Shown piece by piece: positions 26,728-33,647 of a stretch of 33,647 nucleotides of DNA. The notes under the pieces are model-generated. The model was not told the origin of the DNA, made no database searches, and saw only the letters and a list, made by a program, of their open reading frames with translations. The translations under genes were made by a program, and so were the position numbers. Within the stretch, counting starts at the first letter, position 1. The number at the start of each line of letters is the position of its first letter. The stretch is from Phycisphaerales bacterium (GTDB lineage Bacteria; Planctomycetota; Phycisphaerae; Phycisphaerales; UBA1924). The DNA lies in the NCBI GenBank assembly GCA_016742055.1, contig JACVCK010000008.1, positions 1 through 33,647 on the forward strand, in the 5' to 3' direction.

Positions 26728-28800
26728 TCAGCGGGGGAGAGCCTCGGTCAGGCCGGGCACGCCCGAAGCGCCCGTGGGGACCTGGATGGTCGAGCCCGCG
26801 AAGTCGTTGGAACTGATCGGCTCGGTGCGCCCGCCCAGGTGCTCGGAGAGGAAGGCGTCGGTGACGGCGAAGAAGGAAAGGTTGTTCTCGGGGCGGGCGA
26901 AGCCGTGCCCTTCATCGGGGAACAGGACGTAAGAGACGGGGATGCCCTTCTTCTGCATCGCTTCCACGATCTGGTCGGACTCGCTCTGCTTCACGCGCGG
27001 GTCGTTGGCGCCCTGGCCGATGAGCAGCGGGCGCTGGATCTTGTCCACGTGGGTGAGCGGCGAGCGCTCGTGGAGGAACGCCTGGCCCTCGGGGCTGGTG
27101 TGGTCGCCCACGCGGTCCTTGAACATCTTGATCGCCGGCGCCCAGTAGGGCGGGATGGTGTTGAGAAGCGTGACGATGTTCGAGGGCCCGACGATGTCCA
27201 CGCCGCAGGCGAACTTCTCGGGCGTGAACGTCAGGCCCACGAGCGTGGCGTACCCGCCGTAGGAGCCGCCCATGATGGCGACGCGCGCCGGGTCGGCGAT
27301 GCGCTCGGCGACGGCCCAGTCCACGGCGTCGATGAGATCGTTGTGCATCTTGCCGGCCCATTCCTTGTTGCCGGCGTTGACGAAATTCTTGCCGAAGCCG
27401 GTGGACCCGCGGAAATTCACGCTCAGCACCGCGTACCCGCGGTTGGCGAGCATCTGGTGCAGGCCGTTGTAGCCCCAGGAGTCCCGCGCCCACGGGCCCC
27501 CGTGGACGAGCAGCACCATCGGCAGCGGCTCATTCGGGCGCTCGGCGCCGGGCGAGGCCGAAGACACGGGCAGCGTGAGGTACGACACCAGGTTGAGATT
27601 GTCGCGGCTCTTGATGATCACGGGGCGCATCGGCGCCAGGACGTACTTCTCCAGCGCGCTGCGGTTGTTGAATAGGAACTGCGCCTTCTGAGTGGGCCGG
27701 TCCCACAGGTAGTACGCGATCGGGCCGGTGTCGCTGATGAACGCCACCACCCAGCGCTTGTCGTCCAGCGTGCGGCTGACGACCTCGAAGTCGCCGTCGC
27801 GCAACTTGCGGAGCGCCTCGAAGTCGGGGGCGATCGACTTGTCCACGATCTTCCAGCGCTCGCGGTCGTACTCGAACGCCACCGCCTGGATCTCGTAGGT
27901 CGTCGGGTGGATCATCAGCGAGCCCGAGTCGGCCAGCGGGTCCTCCGCCACCATCTTCTTCTCACCTGTGGCGAGGTCCCAAGTGAATACGGCGCCCGTG
28001 TCGCGCCCGCGGCTGTCCGACATGTACAGGACCTTGCCAGTCTTATCGAAGCCCAGCGGGCCGCTGGACATCTGGTCCTCCATCGGGATGTTCGTGAACT
28101 CCTTCCAGTCCGCGCCGTCCCCGCCCGGCGGCAGCAGGAGCGAGAGACTCCCATCGTCGCTGTTGAGCACCGCCGCGAAACGGACCTTGTAGTCCGCGTC
28201 GGTCATGAAGCCGTTGACCATCCCGCGCCCCATCATCCCCGGGTTCTCCTGCACCAGCGTCATCTCGCCGGTGGCCAGGTTCACGCGGTGCACGTCGTGG
28301 AACGCGGGGTTGCGGTTGTTCAGGCCGACGAGGATCTCGCCGGGGATGCGCTGGCTCACGCCCTCGATCCGCGCCGCCACACCGTCAAAGGGCGTCAGGT
28401 CGCGCACCTCCCCGGTGGCGGCATTCGCGCTGAACACCCGCCAGTTCTCATCGCCGCCCTTGTCCTGCAGGTACACCACGTGCTGGTTGTCGAACGCCCA
28501 GAAGTACACCCGGATGCCCCGATTCGTGTCCCGGGTCACCGGCTTGGCCTGCGAAAGGTCGCCCGCCGGCGCCACCCACACGTTCATCACGCCGTCCACC
28601 GGGGCAAGCCACGACACGCGGGCCCCGTCCGGGCTGATCCGCGGCGCCGCCTTATCCGGGTTGTCGAACAGGACCCGCCGGGGGATCAACGGAACCTCGG
28701 ACCCGGCGACCCGGGCGTCGTTCGGACCGGCGGCGAGGGCCGCGGTGGTCACGGCGACGGCGGTCGAACACAGCAGCACACGCGAGAGCAGCGATCGCAT
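26728..28800 (-). CDS. Secreted S9 family peptidase (prolyl oligopeptidase / acylaminoacyl peptidase type)
   Basis: The 690-residue protein has a signal peptide (MRSLLSRVLLCSTAVAVTTAALA). A seven-bladed WD-like propeller follows (PRISPDGARVSWLAPVDGVMNVWVAPAGD and further repeats). The C-terminal alpha/beta-hydrolase domain has LLVHGGPWARDSWGYNG and LSVNFRGSTGFGKNF. The nucleophile Ser is in MGGSYGGYAT, the Asp in GQGANDPRV and the His in PDEGHGF. All three triad members are present. Such enzymes cut short peptides, sometimes dipeptidyl or acylaminoacyl ends. AGGAG nine bases before the ATG at 28800 fixes the start; the region up to 28869 is not coding-like. It is a single-gene unit ending at a strong terminator. 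Confidence 0.93.
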   Translation of the reverse strand: MRSLLSRVLLCSTAVAVTTAALAAGPNDARVAGSEVPLIPRRVLFDNPDKAAPRISPDGARVSWLAPVDGVMNVWVAPAGDLSQAKPVTRDTNRGIRVYFWAFDNQHVVYLQDKGGDENWRVFSANAATGEVRDLTPFDGVAARIEGVSQRIPGEILVGLNNRNPAFHDVHRVNLATGEMTLVQENPGMMGRGMVNGFMTDADYKVRFAAVLNSDDGSLSLLLPPGGDGADWKEFTNIPMEDQMSSGPLGFDKTGKVLYMSDSRGRDTGAVFTWDLATGEKKMVAEDPLADSGSLMIHPTTYEIQAVAFEYDRERWKIVDKSIAPDFEALRKLRDGDFEVVSRTLDDKRWVVAFISDTGPIAYYLWDRPTQKAQFLFNNRSALEKYVLAPMRPVIIKSRDNLNLVSYLTLPVSSASPGAERPNEPLPMVLLVHGGPWARDSWGYNGLHQMLANRGYAVLSVNFRGSTGFGKNFVNAGNKEWAGKMHNDLIDAVDWAVAERIADPARVAIMGGSYGGYATLVGLTFTPEKFACGVDIVGPSNIVTLLNTIPPYWAPAIKMFKDRVGDHTSPEGQAFLHERSPLTHVDKIQRPLLIGQGANDPRVKQSESDQIVEAMQKKGIPVSYVLFPDEGHGFARPENNLSFFAVTDAFLSEHLGGRTEPISSNDFAGSTIQVPTGASGVPGLTEALPR

Positions 28801-28931
28801 CGTGGAGTTCTCCTGAAGGGCTTGAGGCGCCCGAGCGGCGTCTTCGGCCCTGCGCCAATGTACCCACACCCGCCCCGCGCGTTGCGTCGGGGGGGCCAGA
28901 GTCGGGCCAAAACGGGTCTGAAACGGGCCGG

Positions 28932-29396
28932 TCAGAGGATCTCGACGACCTCGAACCGCTTCACGCCCCGGGGGGCGTCCACGCGCACGACGTCCCCGAC
29001 TCGGGCTTTGAACAGGGACGCGCCCATGGGGCTGCTGACCGTCACCTCGACGTGCTCGGCCATCAGGTCCCCCGAGGCCTCGCCGACGATTTTGAAGGTG
29101 TCTTCTTCGCCGGTTTCGGTGTCGCGCAAACGGACGACAGCCCCGAGGAACACCACGTCGGTCGGAACCGAGCCCTCCTCAACCACCTTGGCGTTGGCCA
29201 GGCGCTCTTCGAGGCGGCGGATCTCCGACTCATCGATGGCCTGCTCCTCGCGGGCGGCGTGGTAATCGCCGTTTTCCTTGAGGTCGCCCAGGGCCCTGGC
29301 GTCAGCGATGCGCAGGGACACCTCGGGCCGCCGGGCCTTGAGTTGATCGAGCCGAGCCGCGATCTGATCGCGTTCCGCCTTGGTCAGAAACTCCAT
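28932..29396 (-). CDS. greA: Transcription elongation factor GreA
   Basis: GreA reaches into the RNA polymerase secondary channel and stimulates cleavage of backtracked RNA. The 154-residue protein has the N-terminal antiparallel coiled coil with its acidic tip (ARALGDLKENGDYHAAREEQ; D and E carry the activity). The FKBP-like C-terminal domain follows (VVFLGAVVRLRDTETGEEDTFKIVGE ... SSPMGASLFKARVGDVV). The length is normal. GAGG eight bases before the ATG at 29396 supports that start over one six codons upstream. An intrinsic terminator ends only ~21 bases before the ATG, and a TAGACT hexamer lies above it, so the terminator appears to be in the greA leader. Confidence 0.95.
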   Translation of the reverse strand: MEFLTKAERDQIAARLDQLKARRPEVSLRIADARALGDLKENGDYHAAREEQAIDESEIRRLEERLANAKVVEEGSVPTDVVFLGAVVRLRDTETGEEDTFKIVGEASGDLMAEHVEVTVSSPMGASLFKARVGDVVRVDAPRGVKRFEVVEIL

Positions 29397-29417
29397 GGTG
29401 ACTGCCTCGTGCAAGCG

Positions 29418-29447
29418 AAAAAAAGACGGGCGGCGAGGCCGCTCCGT
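29418..29447 (-). terminator. Intrinsic terminator in the greA leader (possible attenuator)
   Basis: On the minus strand ACGG-(A)-GCGGC pairs with GCCGC-CCGT around a CTC loop (29447-29426), followed by C and seven Ts (29424-29418). It ends ~21 bases before the greA ATG and starts ~34 bases after the stop of the preceding gene. It could end the mur/ftsQ-like operon, regulate greA by attenuation, or do both. Confidence 0.8.
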
Positions 29448-29477
29448 GGGGGGATCGGACGTCAGAACGGAGTGTGG

Positions 29478-29483
29478 AGTCTA
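29478..29483 (-). promoter_or_regulatory. Putative greA promoter -10 element (TAGACT)
   Basis: TAGACT on the minus strand overlaps the TAG stop of the upstream membrane-protein gene. Transcription from here would start near 29471 and pass through the terminator at 29447-29418 before reaching greA. No -35 hexamer is obvious. Confidence 0.4.
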
Positions 29484-30197
29484 GGCCCTTCCGAGCCCCG
29501 GCGCCCCGCGGCCCGTGCGCAACGCCGCCGCACCCCAGCCCACGAGCCCCAGGCCGGCGACGCCCCCCGCCCACGTCCACACATTCGGCCCAGGCGCCGG
29601 CCGCAGGCCCCCCGGCGCCGCGGTCAGAACGAACGGCAGCGTGATCGGCGAAGGGGTGAGCCATCGCGGGTCCACGCCCCGGCCCGGCTGCGCCGCGGCC
29701 AGCCCGAGGGCCGGCGCGCCGCCGGCGAGCGCGACGGCGACGAGCATCCACAGCGTGCGCGCTTGGGCCGAGGCGCTCGCCGTGCCCAGCGCGACGATGG
29801 CGCCCGCGAGCATCGCCCATGCCGTGGCGTGCACGCTGAGCGCAAGCGTGACGTCCCAGCCCCATCGCCCGATCAGCGTCAGAGGCCAGAGCACCGCCTG
29901 CACAGGGCACAGGGCGACGAACAGGTCCTGCATCGCGGCCCGGACGGGCCGCTCGGGCGACTGCTGGCTGAGCCGGATCAGGGGCCACACCACGGCGATC
30001 CCCACGCCCACGACGACCAGGAGCGCCCGCGCCGGCCCGCGCGCCGCCTCGATGTCCAGCCCGCGCGCCGACCCGGCGCGCAGCACCGTCAGCAGGGCCC
30101 CGCCCAGGAGGAAGACGGTCCAGAGCAGCGCGAAGGGGCGCGGCTCGGCGCGCCGGTGGGCCCACCGGTCGGCGCTCGGGCCTGCGCCGTCGCTCAC
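29481..30197 (-). CDS. Polytopic membrane protein at the end of the mur/ftsQ-like operon
   Basis: The protein has 238 residues with about six hydrophobic helices: FALLWTVFLLGGALLTVL, ALLVVVGVGIAVVWPLI, LFVALCPVQAVLWPLTLI, LSVHATAWAMLAGAIVAL, LWMLVAVALAGGAPALGLA and WAGGVAGLGLVGWGAAAL. I do not recognise a family and see no catalytic motif. The start is a GTG at 30197 that overlaps the stop of the ftsQ-like gene as GTGA, so it is translated from the same operon. That position hints at an envelope or division role, but nothing in the sequence proves one. Confidence 0.7.
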   Translation of the reverse strand: MSDGAGPSADRWAHRRAEPRPFALLWTVFLLGGALLTVLRAGSARGLDIEAARGPARALLVVVGVGIAVVWPLIRLSQQSPERPVRAAMQDLFVALCPVQAVLWPLTLIGRWGWDVTLALSVHATAWAMLAGAIVALGTASASAQARTLWMLVAVALAGGAPALGLAAAQPGRGVDPRWLTPSPITLPFVLTAAPGGLRPAPGPNVWTWAGGVAGLGLVGWGAAALRTGRGAPGLGRA

Positions 30198-31147
30198 CGC
30201 GCGTCGCCCTGCGCCACGGAGCCGGGCGAGTGGCTGGCGTCGATGTACACCAGCGCGCTGTAGATCTCGATCCAGCGCTCTCCGCCGTCGATCCGTTCAG
30301 TCGGGCCGTTCGCCAGATGAACCAGCCGCGCGATCTTCTTGTCCGCGCTCTCTTCGCCCGGAGCGATTACGCCCGGGGGCGCGCCCCAGACCACCCGCGC
30401 GCCCGTGTCCGTCACCAGCGCCAGACGCCCGCTGCGGGCGAACTGCGCGGCGTCCACGCCGGCGATCTGCGGCCAGACGCGCGTCGCGCTGAACGCGCGG
30501 CGCATGGCGTCGAGCAGGGCCAGCGAGGCCTGCACCTCGCCGCCGGGCCACGGGGCGCCGAACGCCGGCGAGCCGTCCGCCCGGATCGGCGGGCGCGCGC
30601 CCACGTTCTCGATCACCTTCAGGCCCGCCCCCGCGCCCCCCGGCGCATAGTGAAGCGGCAGCAGCGCGCCGTGCGCGCCGACCACGATGTCCCGCCCGTC
30701 CTGGCGCACCACCGCCAGCGGCGTGCGCCAGGCGCCCTGCACCTCGATCACGTTGCCCTCGTGGCGACGCACCGAGTCCACACACTCGAACCAGCCCGTG
30801 GCCTCCAGCGCCGCCCGCGCCGACTCCAGCGAGCCGCGGTCGAACACGTCCGGCGACACGCGCGACAGAACGGTCTGCTCGATCTCGCGTCGGACGCTCT
30901 CGGGCATCCACGTCCGGCTTCGATCCCCAGAGACGGTGGGCCAGGCGATGCGGAGCGTCACGGGCTCAGCGCGCTCCTCGGCCACGCGCCGCTGGAGCGC
31001 GTCACGACCGAAGAACCATCCCAGCGTGAGCGTGAGCACGATCGCGGCGAACACCAGCGCGCCGGCACGCTCCGCGAGCGCCCTCCGGGCCAGCCCGGCT
31101 TTCGACGGCGATGACTTGGACTTGGGTTTCCGTCGGCTCTTCGCCAC
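30194..31147 (-). CDS. ftsQ: FtsQ/DivIB-like POTRA-domain protein
   Basis: The 317-residue protein has a very basic N-terminus (KSRRKPKSKSSPSK), one transmembrane helix (about 30-47, ALVFAAIVLTLTLGWFF) and a periplasmic part. The segment SLESARAALEATGWFECVDSVRRHEGNVIEVQGAWRTPLAVVRQDGRDIVVGAHGALLP fits the POTRA plus beta-domain layout of FtsQ ('L...l...W-x-x-x-v-x-V-x-R-x-x-x-x-x-x-v-x-x-x-R-x-P-x-A...v-x-x-x-G-x-l-l'). FtsQ bridges division proteins at the septum. Sequence similarity is weak; position after murC-murB-ddl, the classic dcw order, is the main support. The GTG at 31147 with AAGGA six bases upstream is the best start. It ends in a GTGA overlap with the membrane-protein gene. Confidence 0.72.
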   Translation of the reverse strand: MAKSRRKPKSKSSPSKAGLARRALAERAGALVFAAIVLTLTLGWFFGRDALQRRVAEERAEPVTLRIAWPTVSGDRSRTWMPESVRREIEQTVLSRVSPDVFDRGSLESARAALEATGWFECVDSVRRHEGNVIEVQGAWRTPLAVVRQDGRDIVVGAHGALLPLHYAPGGAGAGLKVIENVGARPPIRADGSPAFGAPWPGGEVQASLALLDAMRRAFSATRVWPQIAGVDAAQFARSGRLALVTDTGARVVWGAPPGVIAPGEESADKKIARLVHLANGPTERIDGGERWIEIYSALVYIDASHSPGSVAQGDAR

Positions 31148-31184
31148 GTCGCATCCTTGCGGTACGGGGAGGTTCCGGGTCTTG

Positions 31185-32111
31185 TCAGCGCCGGGCCGGT
31201 CCGGCCCGCAGCGCGTTCCTGACGATTGTCGCACACAGGGCTGGCATGTCCAGCCCGACGGCCCGGGCGGCCATCGGGACCAGCGAGTGGTCGGTGAAAC
31301 CCGGCATCGTGTTCACTTCCAGCAGGATCGGTCCGCCGCCCGCCGAAGGCAGCATGAAATCCGCACGCGCCAGCCCCCGGACGCCCATCGCCGTGCACAG
31401 GCCAACCGCCGCCGATACGACATGCGTGCGGGTCTCGCCCGGCAGGACGGGGTTCACGAGGTACTGGGTGTCGTCGCGCGTGTACTTGGCCTCGTAGTCG
31501 TACAGACCGTCCGCCGGCACGATCTCGATGGCCGGGAGCGCCCGCAGGCGCCCGTCCACCTCCAGCACGCCGACGGTCAACTCCCGCCCGGGCGTGTAGG
31601 GCTCGACCATGTAGGGCTTGCCGGAAGCCAGCGCCTGCGCCCGGGCGCCCGCCCATTCGGCGCCCGTGCGGCAAATGAACAGGCCGATCGTCGAACCCTC
31701 AAAGATGGGCTTGAGGACCACCGGCAACGCGATCGGGCACGCGTCGTCGGCGGGATTGAGCACGGCGCACGCCGCCGTGGGCACGCCCGCCCGGGCCGCG
31801 GCCATTTTGGTCGCCACCTTGTCCATCGCCAGGCGCGCGGCCGCGGGACGGCAACCAACATAGGGTCGGCCATCGGTTTCGAGGAGGTCCTGCATGGGGC
31901 CCCCCTCGCCAAACGGCCCGTGCAGGACCGGCCACACCACATCGCCGGGCAGCGATCTCAGTTCCGCGCCGCTGATCCGTCCGACCACCCGATGCTCGAC
32001 GCTGAAATCGCCCGAGGCGCGGAGGGCCTCCGCGACGCACGCGGCGCTCTTGAGACTGACTTCGCGCTCGGCGTCGGGTCCGCCGGCGAGAACGAGCGCC
32101 GTCTTCTTCAC
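31185..32111 (-). CDS. ddl: D-alanine--D-alanine ligase
   Basis: The enzyme joins two D-Ala with ATP for the peptidoglycan stem. The 308-residue ATP-grasp protein shows VLAGGPDAEREVSLKSA, the PVLHGPFGEGGPMQ loop and LPVVLKPIFEGSTIGLF (ATP-binding Lys, substrate loop). The omega loop is YDYEAKYTRDDTQY, and GLARADFMLPSAGGGPILLEVNTMPGFTDHSLVP carries the Mg-binding D, E and N. The Y of E-A-K-Y is the residue that selects D-Ala in ligases, so a D-Ala-D-Lac type is unlikely. It begins with GTG overlapping the murB stop (GTGA, 32108-32111). The ftsQ-like gene follows after 37 bases. Confidence 0.96.
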   Translation of the reverse strand: MKKTALVLAGGPDAEREVSLKSAACVAEALRASGDFSVEHRVVGRISGAELRSLPGDVVWPVLHGPFGEGGPMQDLLETDGRPYVGCRPAAARLAMDKVATKMAAARAGVPTAACAVLNPADDACPIALPVVLKPIFEGSTIGLFICRTGAEWAGARAQALASGKPYMVEPYTPGRELTVGVLEVDGRLRALPAIEIVPADGLYDYEAKYTRDDTQYLVNPVLPGETRTHVVSAAVGLCTAMGVRGLARADFMLPSAGGGPILLEVNTMPGFTDHSLVPMAARAVGLDMPALCATIVRNALRAGPARR

Positions 32112-33034
32112 GCCGCGATGTCCTCCCAGGTCAGGCCCGTGCGGGTCCAGATGGCGATCTCGGGCTCCAGCAGCACGCCGTGGTGGTCCTGGACGCGTCG
32201 GCGGACCTCGCCAATGAGGCGGATCACGTCCCTCGCACAGGCGCCGCCGCCAGTGACAAAGAAGTTGGCGTGGACCGGGCTGACCTGGGCCGCGCCCTTG
32301 GCCAGGCCCTTGAGGCCCGCCTTGTCGATCAGCATGCCGGCGCTGACGCGTTCACCGTTGGGCATGGTGGGGTTCTTGAAGACGCACCCGGCGCTGCGGT
32401 CGGCCATGGGCTGGGTGGACTTCTTGTAGGCCATGATTTCCTTGAGGCGCTCGCGCAGCGCCGCGGGGTCGTCGGTGGGCCTCAGGCGCAGGTCGGCGCC
32501 GGTGATGACGACGTTCTCGAGGCCCGAATGCCGGTACCCGAAGGCGATGGCCTCGCTGGGGATGGAGACGGGCTGTCCGTCGGGGCGGAGCGTATGGACG
32601 GCGACGACGGTGTCGGCCATCTGTCCAAACGCGCCGCCGGCGTTCATGACCAGGGCGCCGCCCAGGGACGCAGGGATGCCCGCGAGCGTCTCGAGCCCGG
32701 CCAGCCCGTCGCGGACGGTGTCGGCCACGAGGCGCATGAGGTTCGCGCCGGCGCCGACGCGCAGCAGGCCGGGCTCGGACGGGGAGATCGCCTCTACCCG
32801 GTTGAGCCGGTCGAGCGTGAGCACCAGCCCATCCACGCCGTGGTCGTCCACCAGCAGGTTGGCGCCGTCGCCAAGCACGCGGACGCGCTGGCCTTCCTCG
32901 CCCGCGCGCCGGACCAGTTCGGTCAGTTCCTCAAGCGACCCCGGGCGCGCCAGACGGTCGGCCCGACCGCCAACGCCGAACCAGGTGTGGATGGGTGCGT
33001 TGCGCTGCACGGTCTCTCGCATCTCAGCCAGCAT
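32108..33034 (-). CDS. murB: UDP-N-acetylenolpyruvoylglucosamine reductase MurB
   Basis: MurB reduces UDP-GlcNAc-enolpyruvate to UDP-MurNAc with FAD and NADPH. The 308-residue protein has the FAD-domain signatures NAPIHTWFGVGGRADRLARP, VLGDGANLLVDDHGVDGLVL and LAGIPASLGGALVMNAGGAFGQMADTV. The C-terminal domain holds FGYRHSGLENVVITGADLRL, SAGCVFKNPTMPNGERVSAGMLID and ANFFVTGGGACARDVI. In the S-A-G-x-V-F-K-N-P motif the usual catalytic serine position is Cys217. A weak GAGAGG precedes the ATG at 33034; another ATG four codons on is possible. murC lies 37 bases upstream and ddl overlaps its stop, so murC-murB-ddl form one operon. Confidence 0.95.
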   Translation of the reverse strand: MLAEMRETVQRNAPIHTWFGVGGRADRLARPGSLEELTELVRRAGEEGQRVRVLGDGANLLVDDHGVDGLVLTLDRLNRVEAISPSEPGLLRVGAGANLMRLVADTVRDGLAGLETLAGIPASLGGALVMNAGGAFGQMADTVVAVHTLRPDGQPVSIPSEAIAFGYRHSGLENVVITGADLRLRPTDDPAALRERLKEIMAYKKSTQPMADRSAGCVFKNPTMPNGERVSAGMLIDKAGLKGLAKGAAQVSPVHANFFVTGGGACARDVIRLIGEVRRRVQDHHGVLLEPEIAIWTRTGLTWEDIAA

Positions 33035-33071
33035 CGGGGCGGGCCTCTCTCTTGGACGTTGTCGCGGGCCC

Positions 33072-33647
33072 TCACCGGGCCGGTGCGGTGCGGAAAAACT
33101 CGTGGGCCACCTGCCAGACAGGGCCGGCGCCCATCACCACCACAAGATCATTAGGACGGCAAAGGATCTCCAGGTGTTCCACGATCGCCTCGAACGGGTA
33201 AAGATGCATCGCCTGCACCCCCCGCTTTCGGAGGCGGTCCACCAGGTCCGCGGCGCTCACCTTCGTCTTCTCGATCTCCGAGTCCCGAACGAAGTAGATG
33301 TGCGGCACAATCACCACGTCCGCCTGGCTGAACGCCTGGGCGAACTCATCCAAGAGGTGCCGGGTGCGGCTGTGCTGGTGGGGCTGAAAAACGCAGATCA
33401 GCCGCCCGGCGGGCGACTGCTCCTCCGGACGCTCAAACTCCCGAAGCGCCCGGAGCGTCGCTTCGACCTCCGTCGGGTGGTGCCCGTAGTCGTCGTACAA
33501 CTTCACGGCGCCCCCCTGCACCGGGCGTTGGCCGAGGAACTGGACGCGCCGGTCCACACCCTTAAAGGTCTGGAGCGCCTCAGCGGCGCGGGCGGGGTCG
33601 GCGCCGACCGTCACCGCCAGGGCGCACGCCAGGGCGCTGTTGAACGC
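33072..33647 (-). CDS. murC: UDP-N-acetylmuramate--L-alanine ligase MurC, C-terminal part
   Basis: The gene enters from the right edge, so only the last ~190 residues are seen. They contain the family's FNSALACALAVTVGAD helix, VKLYDDYGHHPTEVEATLRALRE (the DDYGHHP motif unique to MurC and relatives), LICVFQPHQHSRT, FAQAFSQADVVIVPHIYFVRD and NDLVVVMGAGPVWQVAHEF. MurC adds L-Ala to UDP-MurNAc, using ATP. The ATP-binding central domain is outside the window. It is the first visible gene of the mur operon; what lies upstream is unknown. Confidence 0.96.
   Translation of the reverse strand, partial: AFNSALACALAVTVGADPARAAEALQTFKGVDRRVQFLGQRPVQGGAVKLYDDYGHHPTEVEATLRALREFERPEEQSPAGRLICVFQPHQHSRTRHLLDEFAQAFSQADVVIVPHIYFVRDSEIEKTKVSAADLVDRLRKRGVQAMHLYPFEAIVEHLEILCRPNDLVVVMGAGPVWQVAHEFFRTAPAR

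Overview
The window looks like a chromosomal segment of a high-G+C bacterium, most likely a planctomycete (Phycisphaerae-like). This is inferred from gene content: a PHP-glycosyltransferase fusion, a CxxC/CPEC zinc ribbon inserted into a transporter, a TatC with an enlarged loop, and an ECF sigma/anti-sigma/PDZ operon. No rRNA or marker tree is available to confirm it. The sequence is gene-dense, with about 28 protein genes on both strands and short spacers. I found no tRNA, rRNA, CRISPR array, insertion sequence or prophage, and no gene-free stretch longer than about 300 bases.

Layout. 1-2875 (minus): the start of a secreted M61-type peptidase, then an ECF sigma factor / membrane anti-sigma candidate / secreted PDZ protein operon closed by an intrinsic terminator. 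3055-4559 (plus): tatC and tadA. 4550-7171 (minus): the PHP-glycosyltransferase. 7408-11294 (plus): an AhpD-like protein, coaD, a metallo-beta-lactamase-like protein lacking its metal motif, and a large secreted protein with a gingipain/caspase-like flavour. 11291-13702 (minus): a CstA-type transporter with two insertions. 13741-14427 (plus): a Cys-rich unknown. 14441-20398 (minus): a sigma-54 response regulator coupled to ruvC, a lone LolD/MacB-type ABC ATPase, a STAS protein and gyrA. 20459-23359 (minus): a 12-helix membrane protein, a hotdog thioesterase-like protein and a lactonase-like metallo-hydrolase. 23419-26648 (plus): ruvB, a GT39/ArnT-like membrane glycosyltransferase and a DUF1579 protein. 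26728-29396 (minus): an S9 prolyl-oligopeptidase-type hydrolase and greA. 29481-33647 (minus): a cell-wall/division operon murC-murB-ddl-ftsQ-like-membrane protein, with 4-base start/stop overlaps from murB onward.

How it fits together. Peptidoglycan precursor synthesis (MurC, MurB, Ddl) is physically linked to an FtsQ-like POTRA protein. DNA maintenance genes (gyrA, ruvC, ruvB) are scattered among regulators. Envelope functions recur: TatC, the PDZ sigma operon, glycosyltransferases and secreted hydrolases.

The most notable non-coding pattern is a TAnnnT hexamer (TAGACT, TAAACT, TACCCT, TATCAT, TACCAT) 6-9 bases before the start codon of at least seven genes that lack a Shine-Dalgarno sequence, which suggests leaderless transcripts. 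A second is a strong intrinsic terminator between a putative greA promoter and the greA ribosome binding site, which suggests leader attenuation. I did not find a clear new defence or mobile system; the window is mostly housekeeping with several unusual protein architectures.
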